NCBI GenBank assembly: GCA_002358875.1
Contig: DEPS01000016.1
Span: 12,984 to 29,099, forward strand
Source of the DNA: Lachnospiraceae bacterium UBA3386
GTDB taxonomy: Bacteria; Bacillota; Clostridia; Lachnospirales; Lachnospiraceae
DNA: 16,116 nucleotides
Reading direction: 5' to 3'
Numbering within the stretch: the stretch's first letter is position 1; each line of letters starts with the position of its first letter. This document shows positions 6,225 to 13,385 of the stretch, one piece after another. Under the pieces are notes generated by a model, which saw nothing but the letters and a program-made list of their open reading frames with translations, was not told the DNA's origin and did not search any database. Both the position numbers and the translations under genes were made by a program.

Positions 6225-9167
6225 TCACTGAACAAGGATTGTGACTGTCTTTTCAGCTGCCTTATGGTTTGAATCACCGGAAGCCTTTACCTTGACCTTA
6301 TATTTTCCGGCAGTCGTTCCTTTTTTTATCGTCACTCTCATCCCTGAGATCCTGATCTGGTGTGACGAAGTTTGCAGCGAGACGCTCCCTTTCGCATTTG
6401 ACTTTCTGACTTCAAAAGACGCCGATTTCTTTTTCAGCGTGGAAGCGGAATAATTATAATTGCTCTTTTCCAGCTTCAGCTTCTGGGACGCCTTGACGAT
6501 CTTGAATTTCTTTGCGACAGTCCCTTTAAAATGTCCTATTCCTTTTACAGTTACCTTGGCTGTCCCCGCGTTTATGTTGCTGCTGTATGACACCGTGAAA
6601 TCAACGTTCTTTTTCAAAGATGCGCCTTTACAGGAAACCGAGACAGAAGGCCTGATCTCCCTGCCGCAGTAAGTAGTATCTGTTGTTTTCAGTTTCACGT
6701 TGTCAGACGAGAGTTGGATCCGGTTTTTCCCCGAAGCGGCATCGCCGAAATTTTCATCCTGATTAACCTTTTTTGCGGAACCGGTAGTACCGACTCTCCC
6801 GTCATTATAGTGAAAGGTATCTGGGCTGATCCTGTCATTTCCAACGCCGATCGATACCTTTTTCCATTGTTCTAAAGAATCGTTGTTGTAATAAACATCT
6901 GTCAGCGCAAAACAGTTTTCAAGCGCATAATCCTTGATTTCACAAAGAGTTTTCGGAAGGGTCAGCTTCTTCAGGGCGCTGCAGTTGGAAAATGCATATT
7001 CACCGATCGTCGTCAAGGGCGGCGAAAAAGTCATTCTGGTAATCAGTCCGCAGCCGGCAAAGGCGTATGCGCCTATTTCTTCTATTTTTTCGGAACGAAT
7101 GTAAACATGCTCCAGAGCCGTACAGTTTTGAAATGCCCCGCTTCCGATGGAAGCTGTCTCCCCTTCCAACACTAGTGTCTGAATCGTGTCGCGAAAGCCG
7201 TCCCACGGTGCCGGGCTGCTGGCTGTATAGGAATCCATGTATCCCTTCCCCAGGATTCTGAGCACTCCACCGCCATCCATTGTCCATAGCAGATCCTTTC
7301 CGCAGCTTCCTTCTGCCACTGGCCCGGCATCCCTGACGCTGCATTCAAACGAAAAGGATTCGTCTGCAAATATTTCATTTCCAGCTCCGATCAGGACAGA
7401 CTCCCAGTCTTCTTTGCTGCCCGCATAATAGGTAATCACAAAGTTCCTGGAGATGCTAAACGCATAGTCTTCGATCAGAGAGATGCCGCTTCCCAGAAAG
7501 ATGGCTTCCAGATTATTGCAACCTATGAATGCACTCTCTCCAATCTGTTCCACGCTGTCAGGGAGAACGATCTGACTGAGGCTGTCATTTCTATAAAAAG
7601 CTTCCTCCCAGATTCGCGTGACCCCATACGGGACATAATATTCGCCAATACCAGATGCAGGGAAACGCACCAGTTCCGTTCCGTCTTTTGTGAACAGGAT
7701 ATTGTTTATTGACATAAAGCATTCATTCTCTTCATCCACCTCTATGCGGGCGATTTTTTTACAGGAGTTAAATGACTCCGCCGAAAGGCTCTCCAGATTT
7801 TTCCCGATTCTGATTGTCTCAAGCTCCTCGCAGTACAAAAATGCTCTGTCTTTGATCTCCTCCAGGCTGTCCGGTAAATACACTTCTTTTAACTGTCTGC
7901 AATAGCCAAAAGAAAGCTCTCCAATCGAAGTGACTCCCTCCGGGATCTCGACGGAGGTAAGCTCTGAACAAAACCAGAAGGCTCTGTTTCCGATGAGCCT
8001 TACAGTATCAGGAATCGAATAGGATCCCTCCCGCCGCTCGGGATAATAGACAAGTGAAGACAGGTCGCGGCTAAACAGGATCCCGTCCACACTGCAGTAA
8101 TTAGGATTGTCATCCTTAGCGAATATTCCTGTCAGTCTTGTGGAATTTTTGAGCGATTCAAAATCGGAAAAACCCTTTCCGATCGTAACTTCCGTCAGAT
8201 TACGGCAGCCGGTGAAGGAATTATCCTCCAGGGACTGCAGGCTGTCCGGAAACACGATGCTTTCAAGGCTTTCGCAATTCCTGAAGGCATCCTTTCCGAT
8301 ACTCTGAACCCCGTTTCCAAGCTCGACCTCTGAAAGGCTGGAGCAAAACTCAAATGTACTTTTCTCAATTACAGTCACTTTGTCGGGAATCCGGATCCTT
8401 GTCAGGCTGCTGCACCCGCAAAAAGCGTTTTTTCCTATCCTTGTGATACCGTCTGGAAACAGGTTGTCCTCCTTCAGGTTTTTACATAAATAAAAAGCAT
8501 TTTCCCCTATAGAGGAGATTTTTTCAGGGAGATCGACCTGCTCCAGCGCATAACACCCGCTAAACATATTATCCGTAATGCTGTGAATATTCTCTCCCAA
8601 AACCACTCTTACAAGCTGGTCACAGTCACCAAAGGAAAAATTTCCGATCTCTTCCGTGCTGTCAGGAATTTTTATTTCCGTTAGGCTTTTATCATAATAA
8701 AAAGACCATTCCCCAATAGTCACGAGGCCTTCTTCCAGGCTTACAGAAGACAGCTTCCCGCAATGAGAAAAAGCCCAGTCCCCGATCGTCCTCACGCTTT
8801 TTGCTGCTGCCGCATTTTCCAGGTTCTCAAGCCCATAAAAAGCAGAGCGTCCTATTTTTGTGACGCCTTCTTCTACCATGACAGATTTTACATAACTGCC
8901 GACTTCCCGCCAGGGCACAGTTCTGTCCTTGTCATAATCCTCCATCTCTCCCTTCCCATGGATCCTGAGAACACCGTCCTCATCCAGAGACCAGTTCACG
9001 CCATTTCCGCAGGACCCTTCCCTGGTCTGCTCCATCTCCTGCCTCGCCCCGTTCTCCTGCGCTCCAATAACGAAAGAGAAACAACCTGCCAGGATAAAGA
9101 GAAGGAGAATTGTGAAGCAGTGCCTGGCAGTCCTTAAAGAGTCAGCTTTTGTTTTTTCTGATTTCAT
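6225..9167 (-). CDS. BspA-type leucine-rich-repeat secreted surface protein
   Basis: This is a probable exported protein of 980 residues. A basic N-terminus (KSEKTK...RTARH) and a hydrophobic core form a signal peptide. Cleavage after VIGA (before QENG) looks likely, although LAGC in the core also resembles a lipobox. Two modules follow, each opened by an SCG...W..D..GVL.I.GKG.M motif and a PW pair. The first (residues about 52-610) has some 17 LRR_5 units of the IG..AF..C type with two spacers reading near I.F..D. The second (about 620-785) has four units. Each ends in YY...(E)xW..V.IG.GN. The C-terminus is Lys-rich and built of two Ig/MBG-like segments. No LPXTG, SLH or choline-binding anchor is visible. 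The ATG at 9167 has AAAGGA eleven bases upstream. Related proteins bind host or bacterial partners; the ligand here is unknown. Base composition is lower in G+C than the flanking genes. Confidence 0.85.
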   Translation of the reverse strand: MKSEKTKADSLRTARHCFTILLLFILAGCFSFVIGAQENGARQEMEQTREGSCGNGVNWSLDEDGVLRIHGKGEMEDYDKDRTVPWREVGSYVKSVMVEEGVTKIGRSAFYGLENLENAAAAKSVRTIGDWAFSHCGKLSSVSLEEGLVTIGEWSFYYDKSLTEIKIPDSTEEIGNFSFGDCDQLVRVVLGENIHSITDNMFSGCYALEQVDLPEKISSIGENAFYLCKNLKEDNLFPDGITRIGKNAFCGCSSLTRIRIPDKVTVIEKSTFEFCSSLSEVELGNGVQSIGKDAFRNCESLESIVFPDSLQSLEDNSFTGCRNLTEVTIGKGFSDFESLKNSTRLTGIFAKDDNPNYCSVDGILFSRDLSSLVYYPERREGSYSIPDTVRLIGNRAFWFCSELTSVEIPEGVTSIGELSFGYCRQLKEVYLPDSLEEIKDRAFLYCEELETIRIGKNLESLSAESFNSCKKIARIEVDEENECFMSINNILFTKDGTELVRFPASGIGEYYVPYGVTRIWEEAFYRNDSLSQIVLPDSVEQIGESAFIGCNNLEAIFLGSGISLIEDYAFSISRNFVITYYAGSKEDWESVLIGAGNEIFADESFSFECSVRDAGPVAEGSCGKDLLWTMDGGGVLRILGKGYMDSYTASSPAPWDGFRDTIQTLVLEGETASIGSGAFQNCTALEHVYIRSEKIEEIGAYAFAGCGLITRMTFSPPLTTIGEYAFSNCSALKKLTLPKTLCEIKDYALENCFALTDVYYNNDSLEQWKKVSIGVGNDRISPDTFHYNDGRVGTTGSAKKVNQDENFGDAASGKNRIQLSSDNVKLKTTDTTYCGREIRPSVSVSCKGASLKKNVDFTVSYSSNINAGTAKVTVKGIGHFKGTVAKKFKIVKASQKLKLEKSNYNYSASTLKKKSASFEVRKSNAKGSVSLQTSSHQIRISGMRVTIKKGTTAGKYKVKVKASGDSNHKAAEKTVTILVQ

Positions 9168-9249
9168 GACAAATCTGATCCTTTCCCCTATATGCTCAGC
9201 AATAATCATACCGGCCTATGCTGCAGGCATAAAAAGCTCACCGCCTTTT

Positions 9250-9272
9250 AGCAGAACAATTTATGTTCAGCT
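9250..9272. promoter_or_regulatory. 23-bp dyad upstream of the repeat-protein gene
   Basis: The sequence AGC-A-GAACA-ATTTA-TGTTC-A-GCT is an inverted repeat, perfect in its GAACA/TGTTC and AGC/GCT parts with one mismatched pair. It lies 83 bp before the repeat-protein start and could be an operator or a leader hairpin. The spacing between GAAC and GTTC is seven bases, so it does not fit the Gram-positive LexA box, which has four. Confidence 0.4.
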
Positions 9273-9377
9273 GAAGAATATCCTTCATTGGCATGAGCCG
9301 CATCTGCAGCAATCGTTCAACCCGGTTTTTGCGGTTAATGACGCGCAAGACCCATCGAGCCTGGCGAAGGTCTGAAT

Positions 9378-9408
9378 CAAGAACCAATCCTGCCAAGAAC
9401 CAATCCTG
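9378..9408. repeat. tandem 15-bp direct repeat directly behind the kinase stop
   Basis: CAAGAACCAATCCTG occurs at 9378-9392 and again at 9394-9408, a perfect duplication with a period of 16. It begins three bases beyond the stop of the kinase-like gene. It may be a slippage duplication. The period is not a multiple of three, so a copy-number change would shift any reading through it. Confidence 0.85.
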
Positions 9409-9411
9409 TCT

Positions 9412-11247
9412 TCAAGGCTGTTCCAGCTGCGCATCAGAGAGCTTCAATAACTCCGGCAGAGACAGCAAGTTACAGCTTCGCAGGCTCCCCTGCCCTATGT
9501 CAAACAAAAGCTCATCCCCTTCTATGTCGCAAAGATGGGGAAGGGTTGCAAGCACCTCCAGAGAATCGTTTAAAAGAAGGGAGTATCTTACGCCGTCTGC
9601 CGTGGTGAAATAATCCGCGACAAGAAATCTGCCTGCCTGCGTCACATAGGCGAGGTTCGCGTCCCCGGGCAGTTGGCCGAGCCTTTCCCCCGTCATTTTG
9701 TCATACACTTGGGCGGGGCTCTGCGGAAGTGAACTGATCCTGTAGCGGTCGGTCACAAATATCTCCGATAGGGAGCGGTCAGGAGGGGTGATCCGGGTCT
9801 GTGAGAGCAATGAGCCGTCCTTGGCCGAATAGCAGCGCACAGTCCCGTCGTACCAGGTCACCTCCAGCCAGGATTCCTTCTTTTTTCGTCGGAACTGCTG
9901 ATCATAGATCTCTTTTGAATCCGGAAACTGCCTGCTGCCCGCAAGAACGCCGCTTTCCAGGGAATAGATTTCAAATTCCCTGGTGCCAAACAGCATGGCG
10001 GTACTGCCGCCCGCGCCAAGAAGGAGAACCGGCTTTTTTGTCTCCGCCTCTGTTTCCGCTTCCAAAAGGCTTCCGGGACCCGAAAATGCGGCTGCCGACC
10101 CTTTCCCACATAAAAGAGAGACCCGCCTTCCATCCTGCGCCTGCGCGTACAGCGGATACAGAGCTGTGTCGTCCTCGATATAGGAAAAGGCAGTGTTTTC
10201 CCTTAAAATCTCCTTTATTCGGGAGCGTCCGCTCTCCCAAAGTGCCCAATGCGTGATACCACGGCCCGTCAGGCGCTCTTCCAGTTCAGCCAGATCCTCC
10301 CGCATTTTCTCTGCGGTCGGATATCTTCTTTTGGGCGGGGCGGCAAGCCCTTTTACAAGAATACGTTTAAGCTGCGATAAAACAGTCTCCGGACAGCCGG
10401 CCAGCATGGATATCTCTGAAAAATCCGGAAGCGGCGTAACAAGGCCCAAAAGCTGCATCTGAGAGGGAACTGTTCCCGTAAGGCATTGATAAAACACGGC
10501 GGTCAGGGAAAACAAATCTGTCCAGGGTCCAATTCTGTCGGCCTGCCCCATCTGAACCTCCGGCGCGCTGTAGCCTTCTTTGGTGCTAATCCTAAAGCCC
10601 TGCGACTTTACTGCCTCTTCCAGCGTATAAACGCTGTTATAGTCGATGAGAATGACTCTTTCCCTGTCTCCCCTCCCGATCAGCAGAATGTTGTCCGGAC
10701 TGATGTCCAGATGGAGATAGCCTGACGAATGAAAAACCTGCAGGGCATCCAGAGCGCCTTTGATGACACGGAGCAGACAGCGGAGGCAGCCATCATTCTG
10801 GCCGGAACCTGTCCGGGCATAGTTCTTTTCGATCTCTTCCACCAGGCTCCGCCCGCCTGAATACCCCAACAGGCTGTACAGAGTCCCCTTATACTCAAAC
10901 GTATTAATGTTCATGTCCATCTCATCGGGATGAGCCGCCGACATGCGGATATGGACATTGTTCCCGCGCAAAAAAGACAGCCTGTGATACTCGTACAGGG
11001 AGCGGGCGGAACCTTCTATTACAAGGGATCCATCCTTTCCCCTGAAGATCTTCCCGTATGGATCATAGGGGAACAGCTCCCGGATCAGCACACGGTGGTA
11101 CAGCTCCGGATTCAGATGGTCTTTGTAATGACCGACATAGGCCAGCACATTCGCGCCCCGCCCGACTGGCGCCTCGACGACGCACTCCATGCCGGGAAAA
11201 AGAAGGCGGTCATTTTTCTTTAAATATTCCCGTATATCCATACTCAT
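9412..11247 (-). CDS. protein kinase-like protein with C-terminal beta-propeller-like region
   Basis: The N-terminal 330 residues have the bacterial Ser/Thr kinase fold. They show a glycine loop VGRGANVLAY, a hinge-like LLGYSGGRSL, the catalytic loop HLDISPDN (Asp about 181, Asn about 186), LIDYN in place of DFG (Asp about 202), GYSAPE, D244 in TDLFSLTAVFYQCLTG, and a closing RRYPTA. The position of the ATP-anchoring Lys reads VLIRE, so Lys is replaced by Arg (about 56). The rest (about 340-611) is beta-rich with DG/TG turns like a WD or PQQ propeller. No transmembrane helix is seen. The exact start is uncertain: ATGs at 11280, 11247 and 11241 are in frame, and the last two have only a weak GGG behind them. 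It lies between a terminator and the repeat-protein gene. Active kinase versus pseudokinase is open, and the substrate is unknown. Confidence 0.75.
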   Translation of the reverse strand: MSMDIREYLKKNDRLLFPGMECVVEAPVGRGANVLAYVGHYKDHLNPELYHRVLIRELFPYDPYGKIFRGKDGSLVIEGSARSLYEYHRLSFLRGNNVHIRMSAAHPDEMDMNINTFEYKGTLYSLLGYSGGRSLVEEIEKNYARTGSGQNDGCLRCLLRVIKGALDALQVFHSSGYLHLDISPDNILLIGRGDRERVILIDYNSVYTLEEAVKSQGFRISTKEGYSAPEVQMGQADRIGPWTDLFSLTAVFYQCLTGTVPSQMQLLGLVTPLPDFSEISMLAGCPETVLSQLKRILVKGLAAPPKRRYPTAEKMREDLAELEERLTGRGITHWALWESGRSRIKEILRENTAFSYIEDDTALYPLYAQAQDGRRVSLLCGKGSAAAFSGPGSLLEAETEAETKKPVLLLGAGGSTAMLFGTREFEIYSLESGVLAGSRQFPDSKEIYDQQFRRKKKESWLEVTWYDGTVRCYSAKDGSLLSQTRITPPDRSLSEIFVTDRYRISSLPQSPAQVYDKMTGERLGQLPGDANLAYVTQAGRFLVADYFTTADGVRYSLLLNDSLEVLATLPHLCDIEGDELLFDIGQGSLRSCNLLSLPELLKLSDAQLEQP

Positions 11248-11291
11248 TACATCCCGTCTGCACAATCCTGCCAGACCCATAATAAAACGAA

Positions 11292-11369
11292 TCAGCAGTA
11301 ATATATGGTAGTTTTTCCATCGAGAAATTCTTTAAAAGCCACGTCAGCTTCCTGGACAGTTTCGCTCAT
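11292..11369 (-). pseudogene. 25-codon open frame, possible coding remnant
   Basis: The frame reads MSETVQEADVAFKEFLDGK and then TTIYYC before a TGA, in the gap ahead of the kinase gene. The composition is protein-like and resembles the first residues of a larger protein. The ribosome site is poor (GGA three bases before the ATG). A frame this short can occur by chance. I see no homologous continuation in other frames, so it may be the stub of a deleted gene or not coding at all. Confidence 0.2.
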
Positions 11370-11482
11370 TTTTCCATTTGTTTTTTCTTATACGGTATAC
11401 TCTATCCTGTGGAGATCAAAATGACGGGGAGCCCAGAGCCGGCATGGCCTCCGCAAACATCATCCTGGACAAAAACCTGCAG

Positions 11483-11514
11483 AAAAAACGAGGCACAGGA
11501 GCGATCCTGTGCCT
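11483..11514 (-). terminator. intrinsic terminator of the serA/ABC-ATPase block
   Basis: On the minus strand a perfect 10-bp stem AGGCACAGGA/TCCTGTGCCT with a four-base loop (plus coordinates 11491-11514) is followed by CG and six Ts (11483-11488). It lies 76 bp beyond the stop of the ABC-class ATPase and should end transcription coming from serA. Confidence 0.92.
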
Positions 11515-11589
11515 GTGAGAAGAAAAGACCTGGCTGCGCGGCAGCCTGACCGCACTGCCGATTGAGTATTTACAGGAAACGAGTTTACT

Positions 11590-13371
11590 TCATCGTATCT
11601 GAAGGCCCCGCCAGCGGCTGAGCATGGCGCAGATTTCCGCTTTCCGGGGCGCGGCATAGCCCGTTCGGACATAGGAGCCTTCCGCGGCCGCGCCGGGGCC
11701 CTGGTCACGGATGAGGCCCAGGATGGCATCCGCGATCTCAGGAAGGGTCTTTCTGCTGTCCATGAGGTGCCGTCGGGCATAGATAAGGCACTGGGCGAGG
11801 CAGGCGTTCTGCTCGGCATCGACGATCTGTTCCACACAGCGAAGGTCGACCGTTTGATGGTCTATGACAAAGCCGTCGAGGCCCATGGTCTTCGTCTTGA
11901 CGCGGTCGGAAAGATGCGCCCGGTCCGAAAGGGGGATTCTGCGGGTAGAGAGGACGGAAATCTTTCGTGCATCTGCATCTCCCGCAAGGCTTCCGTTTCC
12001 GGTCCGGCCGGAGTCGTAAGCGGACGAAGCTGCAGCCGGGCCATCCGCAAAAGGCAGCTTCTCCCTGTCAAAGGCAGACGCCGCATCCTTTGCCTTCTTT
12101 GTGATGTCCAGAGGCCGGTATTCGTCCATCTGCAGGATGCAGTCGGCGGGATAAAACCAGGCGCCGCAGGAGCCCAGGGCCAGAATAGTGGAAATGCCGT
12201 TTTCTTCATAGAGCTGCCTTGCGCGGTCGATGAAGGGCGTGATTGGCTCCTTGTCCGGGGCGATGACGCGCTGCATGAGCTCGTCGCGGACCATGAAATT
12301 GGTCGCACTTGTGTCCTCGTCGATGAGGAGGACGCGGGCGCCTGCCTCAACGGCCTCCACGACGGCTGCCGCCTGTGAGGTGCTGCCGCTGGCATTTTCT
12401 GTGGAAAAACGGACCGTATCCTTGCCGCCGGGAAGGTTGGAGATGAAAAGGCTGATATCATCACAGACAATGCTGCGCCCATCTTCTGCCCGGATCTTCA
12501 TAGCCGTATCATCCGTAATGACAAATTCACGGCCGTCTCCGGTGATATGGTTGTAAACGCCCCGTTCGAGAGCCCGCAGCAGGGTGGATTTTCCGTGATA
12601 GCCGCCGCCGGCGATGAGGGTGATTCCCCGCCGTATCCCCATACCGGTGATCCTGCCTGCGTGGGGCAGGTCCATCTCCACTCTCAGGCTCTCCGGAGAG
12701 GAGAAGGGAATGGCATTTTTCAGAGGGAGTTCGGAGACACCGCTCTCACGGGGGAGGATGGAGCCGTCCGCTACAAAGGCGCACAGGCCCCTCTTTTTTA
12801 GCTCTTCGCGGATAAAAGCCTGGTCGTCCGCGAGGTCGACGGCAGCCTTTATTCGCCTTTTGTCAATGCTTCTGTAAAAGAGAGAAGAACGCACACAGGC
12901 GGGCAGGAAGTCAAAAAGGATCTTGTCCAGCTCCCGGGAATTGATGGTCCTGCCGTTGGCCGGAAATCCGATCTCCATCCTGAAGGAGAGGCTGCCGTCG
13001 GGATTCACCGTGCAGGCGCTCCTTTCAAGGATCTCCTGCCCCGGGCGGCTCACTGCCATCAACCCGCTCTTCCCCGATCCGTGCGCCTTTTTGCTGTATT
13101 GATATACCGCGCTCCCGAACAGGCGCACAAGAAAGTCCTCCAGAGCAGTGCGACGGTGGGCAGGGGAAAGGAAAGCGGGCGGGAAGGCCGCCCGGGAAGG
13201 GCTCAGGTCCACGCTGACCGCGGAGGGAGCCGCAAAAGGATCTCCCTGTACGTGGTCTATGTTGAGAATATAATCCCCGAAATCATAGCTGCCCCGCAGA
13301 TCCTTATAAGCGGGATAGCTTCTGTGGTCAATCGCGCGCAGCTGCGCGCGAAGATCCGACTGGTTTTTCAT
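11590..13371 (-). CDS. predicted ABC-class ATPase (PF09818-like), not a transporter subunit
   Basis: This 593-residue soluble protein has one ABC-type nucleotide-binding core in its middle: Walker A GGGYHGKSTLL (about 255-265), a signature-like SGSTSQAAAVVEA (328-340) and Walker B RVLLIDEDTSATNFM (346-360). A long N-terminal domain includes RGSYDFGDYILNIDHVQGDP, which I recognise as characteristic of the predicted ABC-class ATPase family. It lacks membrane segments and a transporter partner. A low-complexity Ala/Ser/Gly linker sits at about 430-470 and may be a lineage-specific insert. The start at 13371 has AAGGTG ten bases upstream, overlapping the serA stop; the 14-bp gap suggests coupling to serA. 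A strong terminator follows. The biochemical role of the family is not established to my knowledge, so I assign none. Confidence 0.88.
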   Translation of the reverse strand: MKNQSDLRAQLRAIDHRSYPAYKDLRGSYDFGDYILNIDHVQGDPFAAPSAVSVDLSPSRAAFPPAFLSPAHRRTALEDFLVRLFGSAVYQYSKKAHGSGKSGLMAVSRPGQEILERSACTVNPDGSLSFRMEIGFPANGRTINSRELDKILFDFLPACVRSSLFYRSIDKRRIKAAVDLADDQAFIREELKKRGLCAFVADGSILPRESGVSELPLKNAIPFSSPESLRVEMDLPHAGRITGMGIRRGITLIAGGGYHGKSTLLRALERGVYNHITGDGREFVITDDTAMKIRAEDGRSIVCDDISLFISNLPGGKDTVRFSTENASGSTSQAAAVVEAVEAGARVLLIDEDTSATNFMVRDELMQRVIAPDKEPITPFIDRARQLYEENGISTILALGSCGAWFYPADCILQMDEYRPLDITKKAKDAASAFDREKLPFADGPAAASSAYDSGRTGNGSLAGDADARKISVLSTRRIPLSDRAHLSDRVKTKTMGLDGFVIDHQTVDLRCVEQIVDAEQNACLAQCLIYARRHLMDSRKTLPEIADAILGLIRDQGPGAAAEGSYVRTGYAAPRKAEICAMLSRWRGLQIR

Positions 13372-13385
13372 ATGTTTTTTTCACC

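Larger units (their letters stand above)
11281..11589. other. intergenic region between ABC-class ATPase and kinase-like gene
   Basis: This 309-bp stretch holds a small GC hairpin (11532-11546, GGCTGC/GCAGCC), a strong terminator (11483-11514), a perfect 11-base palindrome TATAC-G-GTATA (11389-11399) and the 25-codon frame above. A promoter for the kinase gene is expected here. The best -10-like elements (TATACC or TATAAG on the minus strand, within or beside the palindrome) have no well-placed -35 partner, so I do not place one. Confidence 0.5.

Noticed and set aside
6600..9000. CRISPR or DNA-level tandem repeat in the repeat-protein gene
   Set aside because: The repetition is at protein level with diverged codons; no exact spaced DNA repeats are seen.
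9040..9100. Lipoprotein reading (LAGC) for the repeat protein
   Set aside because: The hydrophobic core continues past the Cys to VIGA, which fits ordinary signal peptidase cleavage better; left open as an alternative.
9250..9272. LexA (SOS) box reading of the dyad
   Set aside because: GAAC and GTTC are seven bases apart, while the Gram-positive LexA site has four.
11767..12378. 203-codon plus-strand open frame and 206-codon minus-strand frame within the ABC-class ATPase
   Set aside because: The ATPase frame carries Walker A, signature and Walker B motifs, and the overlapping frames have none.
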